64,000 nucleotides of DNA from Neobacillus citreus. Its GTDB lineage: Bacteria > Bacillota > Bacilli > Bacillales > Cytobacillaceae. The notes under the pieces were generated by a model. That model saw only the letters and a list, made by a program, of their open reading frames with translations, ran no database searches and was not told the DNA's origin. Shown here in pieces: positions 45,404-53,602 of this stretch. The position numbers and the translations under genes were made by a program. The stretch is taken from contig NZ_JAGYPE020000002.1 of NCBI RefSeq assembly GCF_018343545.2, positions 63,260 through 127,259 of the forward strand, read 5' to 3'. Position 1 is the stretch's first letter. The number at the start of each line of letters is the position of its first letter.

Positions 45404-45445
45404 CTATAGAAAAGAATTCAGGTATTACAAATAAGAGGAGGAATA

Positions 45446-45757
45446 ATGATGAGTCTAAAAGTATTGAAAGTGACATTCAGAAGCGCAAAGTCTATCGATG
45501 AGCTTTACAAAATGTCTGAAGCGAGTCTACCAAAGTTTCGTGCCTTAAAGGAAAGGGGACTCATTCAAAAGTTATATGTAAGTAACCCGGAAACGGAAGA
45601 ACGCGGGGGGATTTATATATTTGAAAGCCAAGAGGCTGTTGAAGAATATTTGAATGGTCCAATTTATACATCCATTGCAGAACGGTTTGAAACAGGTGAC
45701 ACACTGCGTTATGAGATTGTTGATTGCAACTTTACATTATACCCAGTAGATAAATGA
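45446..45757 (+). CDS. YdhR-like small monooxygenase-fold protein
   Basis: A 103-residue ferredoxin-like (dimeric alpha-beta barrel) protein resembling YdhR/putative mono-oxygenases: VLKVTFRSAKSIDELY at the N terminus and GGIYIFESQEAVEEYLNGP. GAGGAGG precedes the start; the ATG pair at 45446 and 45449 makes the exact start ambiguous by one codon. Relatives bind small aromatic ligands. No function is established. Confidence 0.7.
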   Translation: MMSLKVLKVTFRSAKSIDELYKMSEASLPKFRALKERGLIQKLYVSNPETEERGGIYIFESQEAVEEYLNGPIYTSIAERFETGDTLRYEIVDCNFTLYPVDK

Positions 45758-45787
45758 TTTTAGTATTATAGCGATAATGTTTACTTG

Positions 45788-45817
45788 CTGCCCCTCAGTT
45801 TTCTTACCGAGGGGTAG
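45788..45817 (+). terminator. Hairpin between convergent genes
   Basis: CTGCCCCTC and GAGGGGTAG pair. The T tract that follows is weak, so it may be a poor terminator for the YdhR-like gene. Confidence 0.45.
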
Positions 45818-45840
45818 ATACATATTTTGAGTAGATTTTA

Positions 45841-46779
45841 TTAATAGAGGACACGCCATAAATAAAACGTAGCATAGGCTTGCCAATTGGCCCACCTTTG
45901 AGATAGCTTTAATAGTTCTTCCTTTGTAGGCTTTTTCCCCGAACCAGTTAGATGCTTGATGGCGTTATGCAAGCCGACATCATCAATCGGATACGCCGAG
46001 GTAAATCGTAAGCAGCGCATCATGACGTAATTTGCTGTCCATGGACCTATCCCGCGAATCTTGATGAGGCTTTTTTCAACCTCTTTTAGGTTTTCCATTT
46101 GCAATAATTTTTCCTTTGATAATTCTCCGCTCGCCATTAATTGGGCAATGCCAATAATATATTCACTCTTTTTTAAGGTCATTTTAATATCGGCCAGATC
46201 TGCAGGTGTTAGCTTGGCGATTTGATCATAGGATGGAAACAACCAATAATTCTTGCCATTATACTCGATAGAATCGCCAAATTTTTCAACAAATTGTCTT
46301 TTTAAAGTATAGGCGAATCCTAGATTAATCTGCTGCCCTAAGACTCCCCAGCAGAGCGCTTCAAAAAGATCGGGAACGCCGATTACGCGTAGTCCGTAGA
46401 ATTCTTGAACAGGGTTTTTAAGCAGTGGGTCTGATTTGGCCATTTCATAAAATGACTTCAAATCACGATCCAGATCAAACCATTCCCGGACATACGAGAC
46501 AACTGCAGCGCATTCCGCTTGATTACCAGGTCTAGTGTCTTTCAAAAATTGAACGATCATCTGATTCCGATCATTTACATGAATTTGTAATAAAGCTCGT
46601 GTTTCTCCAACGGCAACCGCCCTCGTAATGATACCGTTTTCGACTTCGAACATACATTCATTTTTGTTCCGCTCCAAATAGCCTAGATTCGCTTTTAGAT
46701 TAAAGTCTTCCGGCAGCTTTATGATAATGTTCCCATTGATTTCTTGCCAGCAGTCAATTGGCTTTTGAATATCTGTCAA
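45841..46779 (-). CDS. alkA: 3-methyladenine DNA glycosylase (AlkA)
   Basis: A 312-residue HhH-GPD glycosylase, which removes 3-methyladenine and other alkylated bases from DNA. The helix-hairpin-helix is at 239-249 (IKIRGIGPWTA) and the catalytic Asp is D266 or D267 in YPIDDVG. An N-terminal AlkA_N-type domain precedes (1-110). TTG 46779 is the start with GGAGGG 10 bases upstream. It is divergent from the adaB gene, as in the B. subtilis ada-alkA arrangement. Confidence 0.9.
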   Translation of the reverse strand: MTDIQKPIDCWQEINGNIIIKLPEDFNLKANLGYLERNKNECMFEVENGIITRAVAVGETRALLQIHVNDRNQMIVQFLKDTRPGNQAECAAVVSYVREWFDLDRDLKSFYEMAKSDPLLKNPVQEFYGLRVIGVPDLFEALCWGVLGQQINLGFAYTLKRQFVEKFGDSIEYNGKNYWLFPSYDQIAKLTPADLADIKMTLKKSEYIIGIAQLMASGELSKEKLLQMENLKEVEKSLIKIRGIGPWTANYVMMRCLRFTSAYPIDDVGLHNAIKHLTGSGKKPTKEELLKLSQRWANWQAYATFYLWRVLY

Positions 46780-46882
46780 ATTTGATCCCTCCGCTTCCTT
46801 TTATAAACTATTATCACAAAAATATCATTTCAATATCTCGCTTTTTTATCACCATAAACGTTCATTCTGCTATTTTCAGAGA

Positions 46883-46888
46883 TATAAT
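46883..46888 (+). promoter_or_regulatory. Candidate -10 element before the adaA remnant
   Basis: TATAAT at 46883-46888; the matching -35 region (TTCATT near 46861) is weak. It would drive the remnant and adaB. Confidence 0.4.
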
Positions 46889-46906
46889 AGTGGCAGAGGT
46901 AGTCTA

Positions 46907-47074
46907 ATGAGATTTGAATTTAAAGCAAATTGCTCCAGTCTAAGCGGGCAATTGCCGATAGTAAAGATGGGAGATATCTCTAATACACCTTATTTTATTA
47001 CATCAGTAAAAAACCTGACGGGATTAACACCCGTTTTATACCGTCAATTGCATGAAGCGGAGGAAACAAAATGA
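46907..47074 (+). pseudogene. adaA: Degenerate C-terminal remnant of adaA (AraC-type regulator)
   Basis: The 55-codon ORF ends with an AraC second-HTH and C-terminal motif: SNTPYFITSVKNLTGLTP and then YRQLH, the usual end of AraC/AdaA proteins. In the next frame bases 46927-46959 read KLLQSKRAIAD, the helix that normally precedes it, so a frameshift lies near 46960. The metal-binding and methyl-phosphotriester domains of AdaA are gone. The remnant overlaps adaB by 4 bases (ATGA), as an intact adaA would. The N-terminal codons of this ORF do not resemble the family. Confidence 0.75.
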
Positions 47075-47604
47075 CACCACAAACTAATAAGACACCAATC
47101 TATTGGTCATTATTTAACCATCATCCTTGGAATTTCTATATTGCTGCAACAGTGAAGGGACTTAGTTATGTCGGCTCACAAAACAAGCCGTTTGAGGAAT
47201 TGGCTGTTTGGGCAGAAAAACGGTTTCCTGGCAGCCCGCTGATGGAAGACGGGGAAAAGCTAAAGCCATATGCAGCCGAACTAATAGAATATTTTGAAGG
47301 GAAGCGAACGAATTTCACCGTCCAGAATGATTTTCAAGGGACTGATTTCCAAGTCGCTGTTTGGAATGCCCTATGTGAAATTCCGTTTGGACAGACCCGA
47401 TCCTATTCGGAAATAGCAAATCAAATAAATAAACCAGCGGCTGTTCGAGCAGTGGGGGCCGCCATTGGTGCTAATCCAATGTTAATTACTGTGCCATGTC
47501 ACCGTGTTGTTGGAAAAAATGGTTCATTGACCGGCTACCGTGGCGGATTAGAGATGAAGACGCACCTGCTTGATCTTGAACGACAAAGATTATCCCAACA
47601 ATGA
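47071..47604 (+). CDS. adaB: O6-methylguanine-DNA methyltransferase
   Basis: A 177-residue suicidal methyltransferase with the acceptor cysteine C143 in PCHRVVG, the HTH with RAVGAAIGANP, and the GYRGGLE C-terminal loop. It transfers the methyl group from O6-methylguanine in DNA to its own Cys. GGAGGAAAC lies before ATG 47071, inside the adaA remnant. The symbol follows the remnant and the alkA neighbour; ogt would be the generic name. A terminator follows. Confidence 0.88.
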   Translation: MTPQTNKTPIYWSLFNHHPWNFYIAATVKGLSYVGSQNKPFEELAVWAEKRFPGSPLMEDGEKLKPYAAELIEYFEGKRTNFTVQNDFQGTDFQVAVWNALCEIPFGQTRSYSEIANQINKPAAVRAVGAAIGANPMLITVPCHRVVGKNGSLTGYRGGLEMKTHLLDLERQRLSQQ

Positions 47605-47653
47605 TGGTCATCATAGGGAAGTTTGTAGGAATTAAAAGTGGTCTTAGAATATA

Positions 47654-47686
47654 AAAGAGCACACAGGTCAACTTGTGTGCTTTTTT
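47654..47686. terminator. Terminator between adaB and ywbE
   Basis: GAGCACACA and TGTGTGCTT arms followed by TTTTTT; the A run upstream gives a T run for the opposite strand. Confidence 0.8.
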
Positions 47687-47694
47687 GAGAGAAA

Positions 47695-47889
47695 TTAGTT
47701 GTGAATTTCTTGGACTCGTCCAATTTGCCCGTCTGTCAGTCTAACCTTAATGCCGTGGGGATGGTTAGCTGACTTGGTAAGAATATCTTGGACAATTCCT
47801 CTTGTCAGTTTGCCTGTTTTCTGGTCCTGTTTTAAAACAATATCAACGGTAATCCCTGGCACAATGTCCTTCCGATTCTGCCCGTTCAT
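47695..47889 (-). CDS. ywbE: YwbE-family protein
   Basis: A 64-residue small protein of the YwbE family (DUF2196): DIVPGITVDIVLKQDQKTG, then TRGIVQDIL and HPHGIKVRL. The function is unknown; the KOW-like beta content suggests an RNA- or ribosome-related role, which is inference only. The start overlaps the previous stop by one base (TAATG), so it is coupled to the upstream 63-residue gene. Confidence 0.85.
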   Translation of the reverse strand: MNGQNRKDIVPGITVDIVLKQDQKTGKLTRGIVQDILTKSANHPHGIKVRLTDGQIGRVQEIHN

Positions 47890-48080
47890 TAAGAACCCAT
47901 TTTTCTACGGGTATTGCTTGGTTTCTTGGTTTGCTGACTTTTCATTTTTTGTGTTTGCAGGCTGCCATTCTCTTTTGCTTTAGCTGCTGCTTGGTTTTTC
48001 TTGTTTTGCAGCTGCTGCTTTGCTAGCTCCTGAAGGCTTACCTTCTTTTTTTCTGTTTCCGGTTGGTGGTTCTCAGACAT
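47889..48080 (-). CDS. 63-residue Lys/Gln-rich hypothetical protein
   Basis: A highly charged, low-complexity protein (Lys, Gln, Ala and Asn rich; LQELAKQQLQNKKNQAAA) predicted to be helical or disordered, ending in a basic NTRRKMGS tail. It overlaps ywbE by one base and has a spaced ribosome binding site (AAAGGAG). No family was recognised. Confidence 0.6.
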   Translation of the reverse strand: MSENHQPETEKKKVSLQELAKQQLQNKKNQAAAKAKENGSLQTQKMKSQQTKKPSNTRRKMGS

Positions 48081-48206
48081 CGAATCTATCTCCTTTATGT
48101 AAATGATAGTTAATTGAGTATACTCTATTTTTGCTTATAAAGAAAGTTTGATGTAGCAAAAATACCAACGGTTTGTAGACAAAAGTTTTTTGTGATAAAA
48201 CCATAT

Positions 48207-50066
48207 TTATAATTCTAAATTCTTCATTTTCCTCCAAAGTGTTGTACGGCTCATGCCTAGAAACTTGGCAGCAAGGTCTCTGTTTCCATTGAATTTGTCT
48301 AAGGTTTGTTGAACGAGTTGTGATTCTGAAACTTCATTCTCATCATTAACATTTTCATTTTCGGGGTAAAGGGCTTGTTGTAGAAGACTTTGGATAGTAT
48401 TCCGCGAAACTTTTTCTCCCTTGATTAACACCGTAAAGCGTTCGGCTACATTTTCTATCTCTCTCACGTTACCAGGCCAAGAATGATGATGTAAACAATA
48501 TAGTTGATCCAAAGTAATATTTTCTGAAAGGAGAACTTCATTTTTAATAAAATATTTAAATAATAGGGAAATATCTTCCTTCCGTCTCCGTAAGGGTGGA
48601 ATGAAAAGCTGTAAAACATTAATTCGAAAATATAAATCCTCTCTAAAGTTGCCCTTTTTCACTTCGTCCATTAGATTTTTATTGGAGGCAGCAATAATTC
48701 TAATATCTATTGGAATGACTTGATCTCCTCCAATCCTCATGATCTCCTTCTCTTGAAGGACGCGCAATAGTCTTGATTGTAGATGTAGTGGAAGTTCGCT
48801 TATTTCGTCTAAAAAAATAGTCCCTTGGTGTGCCAACTCAAAAAGTCCCGGCTTTCCTCCTTTCTTCGCCCCTGTAAAGGCGCCTTCTTCGTAACCAAAC
48901 AGTTCACTATCCAAAAGACTCTCTGGAAGTGCAGCGCAGTTAACTGCAACGAATGGATACATACTTCGGTTGCTCTCATTATGTATACTTTGCGCAAAAA
49001 GTTCTTTTCCTGTTCCAGATTCCCCATGGATGAGAATAGAAGAGCTGCTTTTACTAAATTTTTTAGCTTTTTTAATTGTTTCCTGTATAAGTGGGGAAAT
49101 CCCGATGATATCTTCAAATGAGTAATTGGCTGCAAGTTGTTTTTGGGTAATTTTTTTGCGAATCCTTCTTTCTGTTTCTTGGACGTGGTCTACATCATCT
49201 ATTGCAAAAATGTACCCCATCTTTTCTCCATTTAATATAACTGGAGCAATATCGGCAACGAGTTTTTTTTGCTTGTGTTCAAAAATAGTATTATACTGGG
49301 CTTCACCCTCTTCAATGTCAAGTGTAGGAATGACCTCATGCAACGTCTTTCCGATCATTTGAGTTCGTTTCATACCAAGTATTTTATCCGCCGCCATACT
49401 CATAACATTGACTCGAAGGTTTTTATCAGTGGAAATGATTCCATTACGATTCATATCAACGATTGTTTTAAACAGAACTGCCTGTTCCAGTTCATTTCGA
49501 TAAGCATTTAAAATATTGAGAGCATCCTCAAAGGCAGCACTCATCGAAAGATAAGAATAATAAGAAACTCCCTTCAATCCATATTTGGGTGCCATGGCGC
49601 AAATCCAGCTGCCGCCAATTACATGTCTATATCCGTTGTTCTGGATTTCCTCCAAAATACTATATCCCTCTTCTTGATTCCTAAAGGTAAATTGTGTGAT
49701 ACGAACATTCAATAAATTTGTTACCTGAGATAGTTCTTTCATATTTTCCTGATAATTAACCACTACAACATCGTTCGACCCTAACTCCCTTATTGATTTC
49801 AAGATATCATAACCCGTTACTTTAACGGGAATGACTAAATTTTTTAAGGTTTTCTTTAGTGCCAGAGCACTACGATCACCGCTAATGACAATAGTGGCAG
49901 GCTCAAAGTCCGACTGTAAGTGTTTGACTGAATCTACTGCCAGTAACTGGGAGGGGATTTCTCTGATTTCATACTCTACCCATGGAGGAATATACATACT
50001 TCTCATTACACTTTTTGCTAAATCAGAAAAGACTGTGTATCCAAGTACAACAATTTTTGGCAGCAT
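48207..50066 (-). CDS. Sigma-54-dependent activator with PrpR_N sensor, PAS, AAA+ and Fis HTH
   Basis: A 619-residue enhancer-binding protein. The N terminus (about 1-175) resembles the PrpR_N ligand domain found in propionate and other short-acid activators, followed by PAS (about 195-295), AAA+ (about 315-545; Walker A GESGTGKE, contact loop GAFTGA) and a Fis-type HTH at the C terminus. ATG 50066 gives MLPKIVVLGY; a TTG at 50165 falls inside the palindrome at 50149 and is rejected, and ATG 50084 is possible. It is divergent from the CoA-transferase/ABC operon with a perfect sigma-54 promoter, its likely target. Confidence 0.9.
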   Translation of the reverse strand: MLPKIVVLGYTVFSDLAKSVMRSMYIPPWVEYEIREIPSQLLAVDSVKHLQSDFEPATIVISGDRSALALKKTLKNLVIPVKVTGYDILKSIRELGSNDVVVVNYQENMKELSQVTNLLNVRITQFTFRNQEEGYSILEEIQNNGYRHVIGGSWICAMAPKYGLKGVSYYSYLSMSAAFEDALNILNAYRNELEQAVLFKTIVDMNRNGIISTDKNLRVNVMSMAADKILGMKRTQMIGKTLHEVIPTLDIEEGEAQYNTIFEHKQKKLVADIAPVILNGEKMGYIFAIDDVDHVQETERRIRKKITQKQLAANYSFEDIIGISPLIQETIKKAKKFSKSSSSILIHGESGTGKELFAQSIHNESNRSMYPFVAVNCAALPESLLDSELFGYEEGAFTGAKKGGKPGLFELAHQGTIFLDEISELPLHLQSRLLRVLQEKEIMRIGGDQVIPIDIRIIAASNKNLMDEVKKGNFREDLYFRINVLQLFIPPLRRRKEDISLLFKYFIKNEVLLSENITLDQLYCLHHHSWPGNVREIENVAERFTVLIKGEKVSRNTIQSLLQQALYPENENVNDENEVSESQLVQQTLDKFNGNRDLAAKFLGMSRTTLWRKMKNLEL

Positions 50067-50148
50067 TATTCCAACAATCCCCATTCTTATAATGATTGAT
50101 TGAATAATAACATAATTTTGAATATTTTGAAACAGATTAAACAAACTG

Positions 50149-50164
50149 TGTTTCATTTGAAACA
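50149..50164. promoter_or_regulatory. Palindromic candidate activator site
   Basis: TGTTTCA, TT, TGAAACA: perfect 7-bp arms, about 53 bases upstream of the -24 element. A TGAAACA half-site lies at 50128. It is the expected position for binding of the divergently encoded sigma-54 activator. Confidence 0.6.
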
Positions 50165-50216
50165 ACTTAAAGAAATAACAAATATAAAAAAGCTTTAAAT
50201 AATTGGCTCAAAAAAT

Positions 50217-50232
50217 TGGCACAGAAATTGCA
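50217..50232 (+). promoter_or_regulatory. Sigma-54 (-24/-12) promoter of the CoA-transferase/ABC operon
   Basis: TGGCAC (50217-50222), AGAAA, TTGCA (50228-50232): a perfect consensus match. It is about 190 bases before the first gene, so the mRNA has a fairly long leader. Confidence 0.9.
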
Positions 50233-50421
50233 AAACTTAAAGTAAGCACCAAAACAATTTAATTAAAGTGTTATCTACTGATATCTTGAAAAGACAAAAA
50301 ATAGAAAGGGGATAGGAAAAGGTCTATCAAGAATAGTAAAAGAATTTTCAATCAAGAAATATACATTTGAAAAGAGAACACTTGTATTTCGGAAACATTT
50401 CCAAAGCGAAGGAGGGATACC

Positions 50422-51600
50422 ATGCAGCCACTAACCGGATTAAAGGTTATTGATTTAACTCAGGTTCTTTCCGGTCCTTATTGTACTATGGTGCTTGGTG
50501 ATATGGGGGCAGAAGTTATTAAAGTAGAGAAGTTTCCGAGTGGGGACGATACTCGCAGGATCGGGGGCTTTGAGGATAACTACAATTTCAACATGGTGAA
50601 TCGTAACAAAAAAGGCCTGCAAGTGAATCTAACAATGGAAAAAGGGAGAGAAATCATTTATAGGCTAGTGGAGAAAGCAGATGTCTTTATTGAGAATTTT
50701 CGTCCAGGTGTAGCCAAAAAATTAGGGGTTGATTATGAAACATTAAAGAAACATAATTCTCAATTAATTTATTGTTCGATATCGGGGTATGGTCAGACCG
50801 GACCCTATTGCCAGAAAGGCGGCTATGACATAATGGCCCAGGGGATGTCAGGAATAATGAGCATGACTGGGGAGACAGACGGCAGGCCAGTCAAAGTTGG
50901 GATTGCCTTACACGATACCGCGGCAGCGGTTACGGCTCTTTATCATATTCTGCTTGCATACATCTATAAGTTGAAATCAGGAGAAGGACAATATATTGAT
51001 ATTTCGCTGGTGGAATCCGGATTAGCTTGGACAGTGTGGGAAGCTGCTTCTTTATTTAGTAAGGGGGAGATAGCAGAACCAAATGGCACACGTCATCGAA
51101 TGATCGCTCCCTATCAAGGCTTTCGTACCAAAAATGGCTACATCCTTGTTGGCGCCGCAAATCAAAAGCTGTGGGAATTGTTTTGCAAGCATGTTGTGGA
51201 AAAAGAAGAATGGATCACGGATCCTCGCTTTATCACTGGGAATGATCGGGTTCAAAATGTAAATGAGCTCGAACATCTGATTGAAGATGTTTTTTCAGAA
51301 GAGACTTCTGAAATCTGGTTACAGAAGTTAGAGTCGGTGGGCATCCCTTGTGGTCCAATTCATACCTATGCCGAGGCTTTGCAAAATAAGCAGATACTTA
51401 GCAGGGAGATGGTGATTGAAGGAAAGCATCCACGAGGAGGGATGATGAAAATGTTGGGTTTCCCAGGAAAGATGTCCAAGACACCTGCCCAATTAAGATC
51501 TCCTGCGCCATTACTTGGACAGCATAACGATGAAATTCTTAAAGAACTTCACTATAGTGAAGCAGAAATTCGCCAATTAAAAGAAGAGTCCATTATATAA
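50422..51600 (+). CDS. Class III CoA-transferase (CaiB/BaiF/Frc family)
   Basis: A 392-residue class III CoA-transferase: PLTGLKVIDLTQVLSGPYC start, catalytic D165 in VGIALHDTAA, GGYDIMAQGMSG. Likely to move CoA onto an imported organic acid. GGAGGG precedes ATG 50422. First gene of a six-gene operon that runs to 56246, all closely spaced. Confidence 0.9.
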   Translation: MQPLTGLKVIDLTQVLSGPYCTMVLGDMGAEVIKVEKFPSGDDTRRIGGFEDNYNFNMVNRNKKGLQVNLTMEKGREIIYRLVEKADVFIENFRPGVAKKLGVDYETLKKHNSQLIYCSISGYGQTGPYCQKGGYDIMAQGMSGIMSMTGETDGRPVKVGIALHDTAAAVTALYHILLAYIYKLKSGEGQYIDISLVESGLAWTVWEAASLFSKGEIAEPNGTRHRMIAPYQGFRTKNGYILVGAANQKLWELFCKHVVEKEEWITDPRFITGNDRVQNVNELEHLIEDVFSEETSEIWLQKLESVGIPCGPIHTYAEALQNKQILSREMVIEGKHPRGGMMKMLGFPGKMSKTPAQLRSPAPLLGQHNDEILKELHYSEAEIRQLKEESII

Positions 51601-51612
51601 GGAGTGATAGGA

Positions 51613-52380
51613 ATGTATAGGGAAATAGAAGTAAAACAAACCAATGGAATCTATCAAATTACTTTAAATAGACCGAATGTTCTAAATGCTATTAGCTTAA
51701 CCTTAGCTGGCGAGATAATTGCTGCCTTAGAGTCGATTGGAAAAAATGGGGATTGCAGGGTATTAATTTTAGCAGGGAATGGGAGGTCCTTTACTGTTGG
51801 TGCCGATACGACTGAAGTTGGAAAAATGGAAAACAGTGAATATGAGCATTATATGTCCCAATTTTCTCGAATGGTGTCTGCAGTTGAACAATTTCCTGCC
51901 CCAGTCATCGCCATGATAAATGGCTTTGCTTTTGGAGGAGGGGCAGAACTTGCTAGTGTTTGCGACATCCGATTTGGCAGTTCTCAAGCAAAATTCCGTT
52001 TCCCAGGGGCCTCATACGGTATTGTTTTAAGTGCCGCAACACTTTCGACAATCGTTTCCCTGCCGAAAGCAAAGGAACTTCTCCTTGCTTCAAGTATTGT
52101 TGATGCAGAAGAGGCATTTCGCATTGGACTCTTAAACCAGTTAGTTGATGATTCTGAATTGGAGGCATTTACGTATCGATATGCTGAAAATATTGTAAAA
52201 AACACTGTTCAACCAGTATTAAAAGCTAAAGAAGTCCTCAATTATGTCGTTGGACTAACCAAGGAGGAGAGAAAACAGGTTGAAGGTGAGGCAACTATTT
52301 ACTTAAAGACACACACAAACCAGCGTGAGACTTTCTCTTCTTTTTCCAGAAAGAGAAAGACTACAGAACGGGATTGGTAA
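51613..52380 (+). CDS. Enoyl-CoA hydratase/isomerase (crotonase-fold) family protein
   Basis: A 255-residue crotonase-fold protein with the oxyanion-hole regions GADTTEV and NGFAFGGGAELAS. The first catalytic Glu is kept (E112). The second is replaced: where hydratases have PEI..G, this protein has PGASYGI (Gly132). The usual PGAGG loop is also altered to VLSAATLST. It may therefore be a hydrolase, isomerase or lyase and not a simple hydratase. ATG 51613 has AAGGAG 8 bases upstream. It sits between the two CoA-transferases. Confidence 0.85.
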   Translation: MYREIEVKQTNGIYQITLNRPNVLNAISLTLAGEIIAALESIGKNGDCRVLILAGNGRSFTVGADTTEVGKMENSEYEHYMSQFSRMVSAVEQFPAPVIAMINGFAFGGGAELASVCDIRFGSSQAKFRFPGASYGIVLSAATLSTIVSLPKAKELLLASSIVDAEEAFRIGLLNQLVDDSELEAFTYRYAENIVKNTVQPVLKAKEVLNYVVGLTKEERKQVEGEATIYLKTHTNQRETFSSFSRKRKTTERDW

Positions 52381-52389
52381 GGAGGGAAC

Positions 52390-53574
52390 ATGATGAAGCC
52401 ATTAGAAGGTTGTCTAGTATTGGATCTAACAAGAGTACTTGCAGGGCCATATTGCACGATGATTCTAGGGGATCTAGGGGCGAGGGTCATTAAGATTGAA
52501 GTACCTGGAACTGGAGATGATTCCCGTGGCTATGGACCGTTTCAAAATGGAGAAAGTGCTTACTTTATGAGTATAAACCGCAATAAACAAAGCATGACAT
52601 TAAACCTGAAGACTGAAGAGGGAAGGAAAATCTTCGAGAAACTTGTTAAACAGGCAGACGTTTTAGTAGAAAATTTCAGGCCGGGCACTATGGAAAAATT
52701 AGGGTACCCATTTGAAGTGTTAAAAGAAATAAATCGTAAACTAGTTTATACAACTGTGTCTGGTTTTGGGCACACTGGTCCTTTTAGTCAAAAACCTGCC
52801 TATGACATTATTGTGCAGGCTTTAGGAGGAATGATGAGTATTACAGGTGAAGAAGGCGGGACTCCGATGAAAGCAGGAGCATCGATTGGTGATATTACGG
52901 CTGGTTTATTTGCAGCCATTGGTACCTTGGGGGCTCTATCTTCTGTTTCGAAGGGAAGCGACGGACAGCATGTGGATATTTCTATGCTTGATAGTCAAGT
53001 AGCCATCCTCGAAAATGCAATTTCCCGATATTTTGTGGGTGGTGAAGTTCCGAGCCCAATTGGCAACCGGCATCCTTCGATTACACCTTTTTGTTCCTTT
53101 CCTACTTCAAATGGGTTCATTATTGTAGCCATTGGAAATGACTCGATGTGGAAAAAGTTTTGTAAACTACTAAATTTTGAAAAGGTTTCTTATGATAGCA
53201 GGTTCTTGACAAATGCTGATCGAACTAATAACTGGAAGGAACTTCAAAGGATTTTTGAATCAGAATTTTTACAAAAAACAACGGAAGACTGGCTTATTAT
53301 TTTGGAAGAAGCAGGCATTCCTAGTGGGCCTATCCAGACGATTAATCAGGTTGTGAACCACCCTCAAGTAATCAACCGAAATATGATCATTGAGGTGGAG
53401 CATCCTGAAGCAGGAGTTGTGAAAATGGCGGGCAACCCTATTAAGTTTTCAGATACAGCCGGTCAGGATGTGACACATTCCCCACTATTAGGCCAACATA
53501 CTGAAGTTATTCTTAAAGAGTTAGGGTATATCGATGATGAGATTCTAGCATATAGGAAAAAACAGATTATCTAG
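52390..53574 (+). CDS. Class III CoA-transferase (CaiB/BaiF/Frc family)
   Basis: A 394-residue second class III CoA-transferase in the operon, clearly related to but not a copy of the one at 50422. Catalytic D168 is in AGASIGDITAG. ATG 52390 or the next ATG at 52393 follow AAGGAGGG. Two transferases in one operon may work on different acids, or form a hetero-oligomer as some aryl-acid CoA-transferases do. Confidence 0.9.
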   Translation: MMKPLEGCLVLDLTRVLAGPYCTMILGDLGARVIKIEVPGTGDDSRGYGPFQNGESAYFMSINRNKQSMTLNLKTEEGRKIFEKLVKQADVLVENFRPGTMEKLGYPFEVLKEINRKLVYTTVSGFGHTGPFSQKPAYDIIVQALGGMMSITGEEGGTPMKAGASIGDITAGLFAAIGTLGALSSVSKGSDGQHVDISMLDSQVAILENAISRYFVGGEVPSPIGNRHPSITPFCSFPTSNGFIIVAIGNDSMWKKFCKLLNFEKVSYDSRFLTNADRTNNWKELQRIFESEFLQKTTEDWLIILEEAGIPSGPIQTINQVVNHPQVINRNMIIEVEHPEAGVVKMAGNPIKFSDTAGQDVTHSPLLGQHTEVILKELGYIDDEILAYRKKQII

Positions 53575-53602
53575 TAAACTATTTTTAGGGGGCAGATAAT
53601 TC

